Shown piece after piece: positions 34,182 to 45,929 of a stretch of 64,000 nt of DNA. Position numbers and translations under genes: made by a program. The stretch comes from Petunia secreta (Eukaryota; Streptophyta; Magnoliopsida; Solanales; Solanaceae). The notes beneath the pieces were generated by a model, which was not told where the DNA came from, made no database searches, and was given only the letters and a program-made list of their open reading frames with translations. The stretch is taken from positions 25,522,501 to 25,586,500 of the forward strand of contig JARKIP010000065.1 of the NCBI GenBank assembly GCA_029990175.1, in the 5' to 3' direction. How positions within the stretch are numbered: position 1 is the first letter of the stretch; each line of letters begins with the position of its first letter.

Positions 34182-34184
34182 AAT

Positions 34185-34890
34185 TGTTTAACCTAGATCC
34201 GATTTTAGGCCAATTAATAATTAAATTTGTATTTGCGGAGTCACGATCAATAGTTTAGAGTAAGAGTTTAAATGAGAATTGCGATAACTGTTAGATTACC
34301 GATGGTATTCATGATTTCCAGTAATAATAATTAGCAACAAGAAAATAGTATGTAACAAAAAATGAATAAATTTAAAGCGTAATAAAATAGATGGAGGTAA
34401 CCGTGTTGGATCACTTGATCCCGGTGAGATTCCCTCGTCACTGATCGCACTAGGAGACTAGAGAACCAAGTACTTAACAAATGCAAGAAAAGAACAGTAT
34501 TTGAGTAAGAGTGAGAGAGTATTCTTATTGATTATTGTAGATAAGAAGTAAAGTTGTTTTTCAATGGCTTAGAACGAATGCTATTTATAGGTCTGATAGG
34601 CATCCGTTGGGTTTTGTAACCGCTGGGCACGTATCCGTTGGATACCTAACCGCTGGGTTGTAATTACTGTCTTTATGACCATTCATTGAGTGATCGCACA
34701 TGATCAGGTTAATAATTGCTCATTCAGATAGTGTTGACTGACTAGGCGTTGCCTAGCTCCTTTGAGTCTGTTCGTGGTAACCGTCTGGCTAGTTGTCTGC
34801 CCGCTAGATATCTGTCCGGTGGAACTTCTGCCCATGCCACGTGGCAGACACGTGTCACCTTTTAGACGATGTCAGCTTTTATCCAATACA
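34185..34890 (-). repeat. 5' LTR of element E
   Basis: 706 bp, TGTTTAACCT...CCAATACA on the + strand. It is full-length and matches both ends of 24246-24548. A minus-strand TATA box (CTATAAATAGC) lies near 34580. It contains GTAACCGTCTGG and GTATCCGTTGGATAC-type short repeats of unknown role. Confidence 0.9.
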
Positions 34891-34895
34891 TTTTT

Positions 34896-35880
34896 GTTAT
34901 AAATACTCCTCTAAGATTTCAGTAAAAAGACACCTTGGATTCTCATAGCAACACGGCATAAAATTTTAAAAGAACCGGCATCTTTCATTTTCTGCTATTA
35001 CTTTTCAGCCCTTCTTGGTTTGCAAATACAACGCTCCGTCGTCTTTGATTTTGACATCGATTGGTGAGTGTGGATCCAAGATCAAAGCTCCTTTTCACTT
35101 CTCCAAGAGAGGTAGTAACTTAACCTTTCAGTAACTTTTATTTTAATATTGCTTCTGATTTAAGCAAAAAACTATTCAGTTTACACCATATCATTACCAT
35201 GAAACTTGAAGTTAAACTACACCTAAAGGAGACAAGGGTGGGGAAGAAAAACTGCACGCAGCAGTGCTAAGGGCGAGTAGCATGCCCTAGGGGAGAGAGA
35301 AAAGTCGAGGGAGAAGAAATCATGCCTGGGAATTTGCAAGAGAACCAGCGTTATGGAAAAGAAAGCAGCGTGTTTTGTTGTTAAGTTTCTCTGTTTTTTT
35401 TTCTTCAGCGTGTTTTTGTGAATAGAGCAGCGTATCTGTTGTGAAGTGTTTGTGTATAGGTCTTAAAACCAAAAAGAAGTATGACTTACAATATCCTTAC
35501 AATCCATGTAGTCCACTGATTTTTGAAGAGTGGACTTGAACTTGGAGAGTCAAGTTTTCATACAATATCCTTACAATACTTTTACTGCGCTGATTTTTGA
35601 AGAATTCCCTGCGCTATAGGCCTTACAGTAGGTCTTACAATGTAAGAGTTGTTGTAAGAGCCTGAACTCTGCTCCTTTCCTGCATATTTTTGCTTACTCC
35701 GCAATGCTTAATTCTCTATATTCCCATGCTCATTCCCTGCCATAACACACTTAAACAAACAATTAATTCCAAGAATTATATCCTTTTTGTATTTTTCTCT
35801 TTGTATTTTTTATTTTTTTTTGTACTTTTTTGTTTTTTTTTTTTTTTTGGTTTTTTTTATATAAAACTAACTAACTAATT
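34896..35880. other. Flank of E and 3' region of element G; no gene
   Basis: 34896-35200 has a TATAAATAC near 34900 but no frame. From about 35480 to 35680 the motif CTTACAATATCC or CTTACAATGTAAG recurs, and CTGATTTTTGAAGA occurs twice; similar motifs occur in the LTR of G (42380-42500). A T-rich block lies at 35776-35862. I read it as the remains of G downstream of pol, with no recognisable 3' LTR. Confidence 0.4.
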
Positions 35881-35904
35881 ACTTACCAAAAACGATAAAC
35901 CATG

Positions 35905-37117
35905 GGTTGCCTCCCATGAAGCGCTTGATTTAACGTCGCGGCACGACGATTACACCCCTCTTTCAAGGGTCAACCAAAGAAATGGAGGATTTAAGCATAT
36001 CGACTTCACCTCCCCAATATTGCTTCACTCTTTGCCCATTCACTAGAAACGACTTGTCCGAGCCCGGGGCTCGCAGTACAATCGCTCCATGAGGCATAAC
36101 CTTAACGTTTTCAAACGGGCCAGATCACCTCGACTTGAGCTTACCAGGGAAGAGCTTCAACCTGGAGTTAAATAAAAGAACTAGTAGGCCCGGCACAAAG
36201 TGACGGTGCTGGATGCGCTTGTCATGCCACCGCTTAGTTTTCTCTTTATATAACTTGGCGTTTTCATAAGCGTGCAACCTAAACTCATCAAGTTCATTGA
36301 GTTGCAACAATCTCTTCTCACCCGCCAAGCCCATATCAAAATTGAGCTTCTTTATCGCCCAATAGGCCTTATGCTCAAGCTCGACTGGCAAGTGGCATGC
36401 CTTCCCATATACCAGCTTGTATGGTGAAGTCCCAATTGGAGTCTTATAAGCTGTCCTATATGCCCAGAGTGCATCATCGAGCTTGGTAGCCCAATCCTTC
36501 CTATTCGCACTGACAGTTTCTCAAGAATTTGCTTCACCTCTCTATTGATACCTCAGCCTGCCCACTAGTTTGCGGATGATAAGCGGTGGCGACCTTATGC
36601 TTAACCCCGTATTTAGCTAGAAGGTTGTTTAACAACTTATTACAGAAGTGTGTACCTTCTTCGCTAATTCCGCCCGCGGAGTTCCGAACCTGGTGAAAAT
36701 GTTCTTCATGACGAAACTCACCACCACCTTCGCGTCATTAGTAGGAAGAGCAACAGCCTCTACCCATTTTGACACGTAATCCACTGCCAGTAAAATATAC
36801 TTCTGACCATTCGACGAGGGGAAGGGACCCATGATGTCGATCCCCCACACATAAAAAATCTCCACCTCTAGAGTGCCTTGTAGAGGCATCTCTTTCTTCC
36901 TGGTGATTGTGCCGGTCCTTTGACACCCATCACACTTCTTTACAAAAGCGTGAGCATCTTTGAACAGTGTCGGCCAATAGAAACCAAACTGCAGTACTTT
37001 GGCGGCTGTTCTATCACCACCATGATGATCCCCATAAGGAGATGCATGGCACTCTTGCAGAACAGCCTCAGTCTCTTCCTCAGGAATGCATCTTCTCTCC
37101 AACTGATCTGCACACAC
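35905..37117 (-). pseudogene. Element G integrase, frameshifted
   Basis: The zinc-binding domain (GDHHGGDRTAAKVL, CDGCQRTG) and first catalytic Asp (GIDIMGPFP) read at 37117-36629. The frame then leaves the core at FTRFGTPRAEL, so the second Asp region is scrambled. 36537-36352 and 36391-36125 give later parts (HLPVELEHKAYWAIKKLN, RWHDKRIQ). The last part, up to about 35905, reads like the Athila C-terminus (LVNGQRVK, SASWEATHG) with a stop and frame changes. Confidence 0.8.
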
Positions 37118-40100
37118 TCTAAAAAAAACGGCTCATCCCAAACATAAAATCTTACGTCATGAAAGAACCGACGCTTACCTTCTGCAGTTAGATGTGGTGG
37201 CACTGCCTCACTTACCAAATAGTTGACATAATCAGCATACCATGGGTCCGAGTGATTGGTGATGGCAAAAAGTTGCTCATCCGGAAAGGTTTCTCTGATC
37301 AAGCCTCCCTCATCCACATGCTTGTGGTTCTCTAACCTAGATAGGTGGTCAGCTACTTGATTTTCCGTTCCCTTACGGTCTCGGACTTCCAAGTCAAATT
37401 CCTGCAGCAACAACACCCAACGAATTAGTCGAGGCTTAGCATCCTTTTTATCAATTAAATACCTGATGGCTGCGTGGTCTGTGTAGACAATAACTTTGGT
37501 TCCAACCAAGTATGCCCGAAACTTATCAAAGGCATACACTACTGCAAGCAACTCTTTTTCAGTGATTGTGTAATTCAATTGGGCAGGATTAAGAGTTTTG
37601 CTGGCGTAGTAAATGGAATGGAACACCTTGTTCCTCCTTTGCCCCAGGACTGCACCAATAGCGACATCGCTAGCATCACACATTAATTCAAATGGTGCAG
37701 TCCAATCAGGAGCCACTATTATTGGCGCAGATACCAATTTCTCTTTTAGTTCATTGAAGGCCCTCAGACAGGCCTCATCGAACACAAATGCTGCTTCTTT
37801 CTCAAGTAACCTGCACAACGGAGTAGAAATCTTAGAAAAATCTTTAATAAACCTCCTATAGAAGCCAGCATGTCCGAGAAAACTTCGGACTCCCTTCACA
37901 GACGTGGGTGGGGGTAATTTTTCAACCGCCTCCATCTTTACCTTGTCAACCTCAATTCCAGCACTGGACACCTTGTGTCCCAAAACTATACCTTCACGAA
38001 CCATGAGATGGCACTTTTCCCAGTTTAACACAAGGTTAGTTAGACAAGCATCAAAAGAAGATCCGAAGACAGAAAAGTCATCCATGAACACTTCGACAAA
38101 CTTTTCCACCATATCAGTGAAAATAGCCATCATACACCTTTGAAAAGTCGCAGGTGCATTACATAGCGCGAACGACATCCTCCTATAGGCATATGTACCG
38201 TAAGGGCATGTAAAAGTAGTTTTCTCCTGGTCTTCGAGAGCAATCCATATTTGGTTGTAGCCAGAGTAACCATCAAGGAAACAGTAATAGTCTTGGCCAA
38301 CTAACCTATCTAACATCTGATCAATAAAGGGAAGGGGAAAGTGATCCTTTCGGGTGGCTTTATTCAATTTTCAATAATCAATGCACACCCTCCACCCCGT
38401 AACAGTTCTTGTGGGGATAGGTTCATTATTCACATTTTGCACCACTGTCATCCCTCCCTTTTTAGGGACACATAGCACTGGACTTACCCACTTGCTGTCA
38501 GAGATAGGAAAAATTATACCTGCATCTAACCATTTAATCACCTCTTTATTTACCACTTCTTTCATGATTGGGTTGAGGCGACGCTGATGCTCCACACTTG
38601 GCTTGAATCCGTCCTCCATAAAGATCTCTTGCATGCAGAAATCCGGGCTTATTCCCTTGATATCAGCTATGGTCCAGCCAATAGCACTCTTATGCTCTCG
38701 TAGCACTCTCAACAGCTTTTCTACCTGCAAGTCAGACAACAGAGAAGAAATAATCACAGGTAAAGTGTCAGACTGTCCCAAATAAGCATACCGAAGATGC
38801 GCAGGTAAAGGTTTGAGCTCAAGCTTGGGCGCCTCTTCAATAGATGGCTTGGGTGGTGTCCCGAGCAGTCTATCTAACGGCTCAAACTTGGGAAACCCAG
38901 TAATAAATTCACAAGAACAGTCTAAGAGCTGCAATATCTCCTCTATGTCAGTATCTTCACTAGTTTCTTCTCCCAACATCAGTGCTCGCTGCAAATCATC
39001 ATTGACATAATCAGCTGGGTCAGTTGTCCTCTCCTCCGGGTTATTCACTGCGATCATAGACAACTCTTCATGATGGTTAGGCATTTTAAGAGCCTTGTAC
39101 ACATTAAAAACTGCTTCCTGATCATCCACCTTCATTGTCATATTTCCTTCCCGGACACAGATCACAGCATCACCAGTGGCTAAGAAAAGCCGTCCCAAGA
39201 TGATAGGGACTTCCTTATCTGCCTCATAGTCTAGGATAACAAATTCAGCGGGCAAAATAAATTGACCAATCTGAACCAGTACATCTTCAATCACCCCCTC
39301 AGGATAAGTAGTAGACCGATCAGCTAACTGAAGTGAGACTGTTGTTGGCTTTGGAGTGCCGAGACCCAGTTGGTTGCACACAGACAATGGCATAAGATTT
39401 ATGCTAGCCCCTAGATCACATAGGGCTCTACCAACTGCTACGTTGCCAACACGGATAGGGATGGTGAAACTACCTGGATCCTTCAACTTCTGAGGGAGTT
39501 TGTTCTGAACTCTGGATGTGCACTCTTCAGTAAGTGCCATAGTTTCAAATTCATTGAGCTTCCTCTTTGATGACACTATGTCTTTGATATACTTAGCATA
39601 CTTTGGAATTCCCCTGAGCACATCTACCAATGGAATATTGATACTAGTCTGACTGAGTATGCCCAAGATCTTTGTAACTGCAGGATCTTGCAGATTCTTT
39701 TGCAACCTTCGAGGAAAGGGAGGTGGTGGTTTAGCAGCAATCACTGCCTCTTGCTTTTCTGCCTCCTTCTCGACTTCGACTACTGGCTCTGGCTCTTTTC
39801 CTTTGTCAGGGTGAGACTGCTTTGGCTTCTTTGGCAATTCTTCCAGTTCTCTCCCATTTCGTAATGACACTGCTTGCACTTGTTCCTTGGGATTAGGATC
39901 AGTAGTACTTGGCAAAGTACCAAGTGGCCTTGTATTTTGGTTACTAGCAAGCTGTCCCATTTGTTTTTCTAGAGAGTGAATGGCACTGTCTTGGTTTTGC
40001 TGGAGAGTTGAAATTTTCTGGTTAAGATCAACAGCCAATTTTTGAATCATTGCCTCTATTTTTGACGTTTCAGACTGTTGCTGCTGCGGTGGATTCTGCA

Positions 40101-41295
40101 CCTCCTGAGTATTACCTTGGAGTTGTCTGCTGCCTTGTCCGCCTTGATTACCGCCCCATGAGAAGTTAGGGTGGTTGCAAAAATTAGGCGGGTAAGTGTT
40201 GCCATACTGAGCATTTTGGTTAAAACCTCTGCCCTGCTGACCCACGTAAAACGCAGACTCTGGGTTTTCTGTGCAAATATTACTCAGATGATCAGATCCA
40301 CCACACACCTCACAGTATGGAGTTGCTTGGACTTGTTGAACCTGGGGTGGGGCTGGTTGCTGAGGTTGTGGCTGTGGCTTGCTTGCCTGGACAAGTACTG
40401 CATCAAGTTGCTGCTTAACAGAGTGTTGCATTGCTGCCATTTCAGCTTTCATAGTTGTCAGTACATCCTCTTCCACCTTTCCACCTAGCTTGAGGTTTTT
40501 ACCTCTGCCTGAGTCACCATGATAATGCTGACTACCTTCTGAAATTTTGTTAAGAATGATCTCAAGCTCATCATACTGCTTCTCTAGACTTGGTTCGCCA
40601 CAATAAGCATCCAGCAAGATTTTACTATGCGACTGCAGTCCCTCAACAAAAATATGTCCCAACACCTCCTTTGATTGACCATGGTGTGGGCAGCTTCTCA
40701 ATAATGCCTTGAATCTTTCCCATGCTTCACCTATCTCCTCTGATGAATTTTGACTGAATGACACTATCTCACCTCGGATCTTTGCAGTTTTGCCCGATGG
40801 AAAGAATTTGATCAGAAACTTCTTTGCCAATTCGTCCCAAGAGTTAATGGAGTTTGGTGGTTGGACCAAGAGCCACTTTTTTGCTTCACCCAGCAAGGTG
40901 AATGGAAACATAGTCAGCCGTATATATTCATCCGACACATCTACATATTTGTAAGTGTCGTTGATCTCAAGAAAATTCTGCATGTGTTGTTGAGGATCTT
41001 CATTTGACAGTCCCGCGAACTGACCATTAGACTGGAATAGTCGGATCATACTCTCCTTCAGCTCAAATTTACCAGTAATGGTGGGCCTCACAATGGCCTT
41101 GGCCATGTTATCAAGAGTAGGTCTGGCCACATCCAGTATCGCGCGGTTTTGATTTCCAGCCATCTCTGCAGGTTCAGAAATAGGAGCTTTCTCTGACTTT
41201 GCTTTGAGTCTGGCTTCCTTCCTTAGCCTGTGAAAAAGTCTTTCAGGTTCCGGGTCAAAAGTGTAGAGTTTATCATCACTCTTGCTCCTTCGCAT
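36940..41295 (-). pseudogene. Element G gag-protease-RT-RNase H, one nonsense codon
   Basis: The start ATG is at 41295 (MRRSKSDDKL). Residues about 80-300 are the gag domain (FPFTLLGEAKKWL, WERFKALLRSCPHHG). A knuckle-like CEVCGGSDHLSNIC is near 330. A Gln/Pro-rich stretch and an acidic Lys-rich stretch follow. The protease core LCDLGASINLMP is near 627. RT begins near 940 (WRVCIDY). A TGA at 38368-38370 falls after CIDY; in this motif Arg is expected, so CGA to TGA is likely. RT continues with KLNKATRKDHFPLPFIDQ and FMDDFSVFG (near 1068), then RNase H (ELMCDASDVAIGAVLGQ, YTDHAAIRYL). The frame shifts near 37110 into integrase. Otherwise it is unusually intact. Confidence 0.88.
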
Positions 41296-41394
41296 TCAAG
41301 CTACAACCTGAAACACCCAAAGACAACTAAAACCAAAAATTAATCTTGCACAAATAACAAATAAAAGCTAATCTAAAAATTAATTAAATCTTAG

Positions 41395-41412
41395 TCCCCG
41401 GCAACGGCGCAA
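41395..41412 (-). promoter_or_regulatory. Primer-binding site of element G, tRNA-Asp type
   Basis: The + strand reads TCCCCGGCAACGGCGCAA, equal to the 3' end of plant tRNA-Asp except for one base in the CCA end. Confidence 0.75.
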
Positions 41413-41418
41413 AAAACT

Positions 41419-42726
41419 TGTCGCTCCAAACGCACACGCAAGTATACGCGGTCGATCAAGTAATAAAGTGATAAGAAAGTATCGTTCCCACGAGGACTAT
41501 TGATTAACTATTAACTAGACAAACTTCAATTCAAGTATTGTTCAAGAGAGTTTAACCAGATTTCAAGTTGTGTTTAATTAACTAATTAACTAAAAGTAAT
41601 TGAAGTAAATGGAATGCAAGATAATTCAAGAATTTTAGATATCAGTGAGAGGAAATATTCCAGGATTATGGGATGATCACCAATCCAGTTGCACTCATCT
41701 GCTAATTGAATTAATTTTACTTATCTGAGTTGCTAATCACAGCGTTAATTATACTCACAGAGCTCTTTCGATATCCTGCTCGCCTATTCAAGTCAACCTA
41801 ATGCCTATATGTCTATGGAATTAGAAATAACAAGAATGCATGTGCTTCTCCTGTAAACTGATTAAGCGTGACTTTCAGGTATATTTCTATCTTAACCGCG
41901 AAACCATTCCCCGATGCCTAGGTTCAGGAACACGCTCTATTTAATTCTATTGCAACCTACGGTTCCCACTTTCGAGTTCAACCTTAGGTTCATGTGTAAT
42001 ACTTAACAACTGGCCAGGAAATTAAGTAATTCAGAGCAGAATTAAATAAACAACTCAATCTGATAGATTTAATAGAATTCAACCAACTTTAGAGTACAAC
42101 TTTTATGGTTAACCCATAACCCTAGAATAATAGAGTTTAGCTACTCATAGACAAGTTAGCTTTCTCACAAAATAATCTAGAATTCATGAAACAATAAAGA
42201 GCAAAGAAGAATTACAACTCAATTGATGAATCTTGGTTCTCTAGCCTCTACTATGGTTCTTGCCTCCAAAAATAGGTAAAAGAATGTCTAATAATATGTT
42301 TTTCAGCGTTTTAATACGGAATTTAGGAGTAATACACGCCCTAGGCTAGTCCAAACTCGGGTAGGAAAGTCCCCAGTCGTACAGCAACCCATACAATGTA
42401 AGAATCCTTGTATGCCAAATTCCCAGGTCTCACAGATTCTCATACAATGTACGCCTGTTGTAAGGCTCATACAATGAGCTTACAAAGCTCCTAGTCCGCT
42501 GATTTTTACACTCGAATTCTTCGTTTTTCTACTTCAATCTTTGACTTCGAACTTCTCCACAAAATGTAGCCATTTCGCTCCAAATTCCACCAATTCGTAC
42601 CTAAACCATTCAAACCCACCAAGTTAAAATCATGTCACAAATTAGCATTGTTGGGCACGTATTGCTACGAAAACCATCTAAAAGTGTTAAATATAATTGC
42701 TAAAAATATAGGAAATATGCCCAACA
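41419..42726 (-). repeat. 5' LTR of element G (limits approximate)
   Basis: It begins TGTCGCTCC next to the primer site and ends GCCCAACA, so the element strand reads TGTTGGGCAT...GCGACA. About 1.3 kb, a typical Athila LTR length. Without a second copy the outer end is inferred from its TG/CA form. Confidence 0.6.
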
Positions 42727-43052
42727 TCAATTAAGCAATATGAAATAAACGTGAATAATGTATAAACAACTTCTAAAGCCAATTGATAACTCTGAATATA
42801 TTGAGATAATAATTTGCCAGAGTTTTGGTATATATTTTGAGATAATCTAGACAAAGGGGAAGGGGAAATATGTATAATAATATGGAGGCTTAGTTGGCCC
42901 TCCACGTTACATTGCATACGTTCCCCATGTCGCGCTTGCCCGGGCACATGTTCCCCAATGATCTGATCGTGGATGAAATGTGTATTAGGGGTGGTTCCTC
43001 AAATCCCTTGAGCAAATGAGGATGTGGAGCTCATCAGCTCCGCCTTACAAAC
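42727..43052. other. Host flank between G and F
   Basis: AT-rich, no gene. It ends in CAAAC, the target duplication of F, and continues beyond F at 53697 as the upstream region of the Hsp70 gene. Confidence 0.55.
43048..43052. repeat. Target site duplication of element F, left copy
   Basis: CAAAC, repeated at 53697-53701 right after the 3' LTR. Confidence 0.92.
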
Positions 43053-43608
43053 TGTATTGGAAGAAAATTGTCGCCTTCGGTCAGCACCTCGAGATTGTAG
43101 ACCGAAGAGAAAACGAGCTGATGCTCCGAAGAGAAGTAATCGATCTCGTGATTGAGTCACCGAAGTCAGGTTCCAACAGCGTGACCAAAGACAAGTTAGA
43201 CTCCGAGCTTTGGTGACACACCCTCCTACCCGAACAGTAAGGCCAGATAACCGAAGTCTCGCGACTAGGCTTCGGTTACCACCTCGGTTCCAGCGGCTTT
43301 GCAGCCCACTACTTTGCCCCACTAACTCCTCCATATTAATGCTCAAATCGTGGGGAATGCACTTGCTGATGGTGGAGAACGTGGGCAAGGCTCTTAGGCC
43401 TATAAATAGTAGTTTATTTTGTATTACAGGCATCAAGAAATTTGTACTGAAACGCTGCCCAAATTTGTAATCAAATTCATATATTACAATACGTTTATTT
43501 TCTCGCACTTGCATCTTTTTCACGTATTATTTCAACTTTGATACGATGCATTGCTTGTATCCAAATCCAAATTTGATTTGTACACCTAAACTGATTTAGG
43601 CCCATACA
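43053..43608 (+). repeat. 5' LTR of element F
   Basis: 556 bp, TGTATTGG...CCCATACA. TATA box CCTATAAATAGT at 43399-43410. It matches 53141-53696 end to end. Confidence 0.95.
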
Positions 43609-43611
43609 AAT

Positions 43612-43629
43612 TGGCGCCGTCTGTGGGGA
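43612..43629 (+). promoter_or_regulatory. Primer-binding site of element F
   Basis: TGGCGCCGTCTGTGGGGA, three bases after the LTR. The first nine and last five bases fit tRNA-Asp; the middle four do not. Confidence 0.7.
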
Positions 43630-43697
43630 TATAAGCAGTAACGCTTTGTTCCAAAGTTTCACATCCGTTTTCTGTCAAAAGTTTACGATTCAACGTT

Positions 43698-45929
43698 ATG
43701 GCTGATAACAATAACAGTGGTAACAATAACGATCGGGTTGACGTTCCGTTGAACCAACAGCCCATCGCCCCAATGACAACCGAAGAATTCCAGATGTATG
43801 TTGTCACTACGCTAAGAGCTCTCCAAAGTAAATAGGGTGAGCAGGCAAGCATTAACGCCGAATTTCGCGCTTCGTTAGAGGCGAAAAATAGTGCTGACCC
43901 AAACAGTACCCAGCCTTCGACTCCTGGTGGAGGCATCCCGCGCTTCATTCCTACCGGCGCGATAACAGGGGGACCTCACAATGGGGCCACGTCTGGGGGC
44001 TCGGAGAACAATCCAACTGCCACACCACATTTCGGGACGGTTCCCACCGTGGCGGAGACAACGTCCTCGGTTGACGTTGAAAGAATGAGTAGAGAAATCG
44101 AGGCCCGCATCGAGGCGCGCGTGGAAAAGCGCCTCGAAGACGTGCCAGGGATAACGAAGGAGGAAGACGACCTCGACATAGATCAATACAGGGAGCAGCC
44201 CTAAAAGCCCGAAGTGGCTCCAGCCCTAACTCCCCCGGGCTTCAAACTTATATTCCTGAAGAAATATGATGGGACAACTGATCCCAAAGATCACATAAGG
44301 GAATATATTGCCATGGTGAAGAGCAACGACTTAACGGCTACGCAGCTCGAGTCGATGTTCTTAAAGAAGTTTGGTCAGTCGTTAAAGAAAGGGGCTCTTC
44401 GGTGGTATTTGTGCTTGCCAGCGGGGTCGATTTCCTCATTTAAGGAAATGTCCAGCGCCTTTGTCAAGGCACACACCGGGGTGCAAAAGATCCTCCAGAG
44501 GAAGGAGGATATATGTGAGGTGAAGCAAAAACCCGGCGAACCACTTAAAGAATTTCTGGAGCGATTCCACGCTGAGCGCATGGAATTGCCCCGGATGGAT
44601 GATACCTTGGCCATCATGGCATTTGAAAAGGGTATCAATAGTCGCAATTCTGGCGCTGTCGCTGAATTGCGTAAAGAATTACAACAGTATCAGGTCCTGA
44701 CGTGGGAGGACCTGCATAGACGCACTTACTCCAAAATTAGATTGGAGGAAGCTGAGTTCAAGAACCGAGGTTACCACCTGCATAACCGAGGTGAATCTTC
44801 AAATCGCGCCGAGGCGCCACGAAGTAACTCGAAGGGGAGGTATGAACCTTACACTTCAACGAGGCAGCACGTCAGCCAAATATTGGGGAACACCCTCGGT
44901 AATTCATATCCAACCTCTCACATAAGCCAAAGGCTCGGAGGGAAGGTTCAATCCAATGTGAACCAAAGAAACCCCTCGAGCTCCGCTTCGGTCCCAAAAA
45001 AGGATCTCCCTCGGATCCAAGATTATAACTTCCACATATCGACCTCGGAGCTGGTCAATGTTGTCAAGGGGACAGCCGAGGTAAGGGTTCCCAAGGACAT
45101 GAGGACCCCGGCGGACAAAAGAGACCACAATCTACATTGTGAATTTCACACAGATTATGGCCACAGGACCGAGGACTGCAAAGCTTTGCGCCTCGAGGTA
45201 GCCCACCTACTAAAGAAGGGAGTCTTGGCCGACTTCCTCACTAACAAAGGGAAAGACAACTTTTCCAAGAACCGAGGTGATGGGCAACCACCTCGAGCTC
45301 CACCCCCGGAGAGAGTAGTGAACGTTATAACCGGGGGGTCAGAGGTAAACGGCGTGAATTTCGCCGCGGCCAAAAAATTTGCCAAGCTCTCCATCACCAT
45401 GGAGGAAAGAACCCGAGTTGGAGGCTTAGGCAAAGATATTGTGTTCGACGATGATGACTGTGATGGGATGATGTTCCCTCATCACGACGTTCTAGTTATC
45501 ATGTTGAGAATCAACGAATCTGACATCAAAAGAGTCTTGATCGACCCCGGTAGCTCAGTTAACATAATTAGCTACGGGGCTGTTAAGAAGATGTGGCTGA
45601 AGGGGGAAGTTGTTCCCAAGTCAACAGTGTTAGCTGGTTTCAACAACTCCATAGAGAAAACATTGGGTGAAATCACACTCAAAACATTCGCCGAGGGGAT
45701 TACCAAGGAAACACTGTTCCAAGTCATGCCCGAGGATCTAGCTTACAATGTGATCCTCGGAAGGCCATGGATCCACTCCATGGAAGCTGTCCCCTCCACT
45801 CTACATCAAGTGATTAAATTCCCTACACCTTGGGGGGTTCGATCAATCAAGGGGGAGCAACGAGTAGCGAGGGAATGTTATTCGGTTGCATTAAAGAGTA
45901 GAGTCGCCCCGGTTGGGCCAAAACAATAG
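43698..45929 (+). pseudogene. Element F gag-protease, two nonsense codons
   Basis: I take the ATG at 43698 (MADNNNSGNNN). The frame has stops TAG at 43833 and TAA at 44202, then stays open to 45929. The gag domain is at about 44230-44720 (KKYDGTTDPKDHIREYIAMV, KGALRWYLCLPAGSI, FVKAHTGVQK). The knuckle CEFHTDYGHRTEDC is near 45138. The protease motif VLIDPGSSVNIISYG (Pro in place of Thr/Ser after Asp) is near 45535 and its ILGRPWIH near 45753. After 45929 the frame ends and RT starts about 270 bp on. The two stops are consistent with CAG to TAG and CAA to TAA. Confidence 0.88.

Larger units (their letters stand above)
24246..34890 (-). mobile_element. Element E: Tat/Retand-like Ty3/gypsy element with antisense gene
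   Basis: Ends 24246 (TGTTTAACC) and 34890 (CCAATACA) are LTR ends flanked by TTTTT. Read on the minus strand: 5' LTR, primer site, gag, protease, RT, RNase H, integrase, then an antisense gene, polypurine tract and shortened 3' LTR. Gag has the CEFHRDHGHTTEDC knuckle and RT has YIDDM, both features of the Tat/Retand group. All coding parts are broken by stops and frameshifts. Confidence 0.9.
35200..42726 (-). mobile_element. Element G: Athila-like Ty3/gypsy element, 3' end missing
   Basis: The minus strand reads LTR (42726-41419), a tRNA-Asp primer site, a 974-residue gag-protease frame, RT/RNase H and a broken integrase. RT has FMDDFSVFG and the protease DLGASINLM, both typical of Athila. 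No second LTR is recognisable to the left; the left limit given is approximate. The element lies upstream of the Hsp70 gene, pointing away from it. Confidence 0.8.

Noticed and set aside
35200..35880. Envelope-like gene of the Athila-type element G
   Set aside because: Athila relatives can carry one here, but I find no open frame, signal peptide or membrane segment in this stretch.
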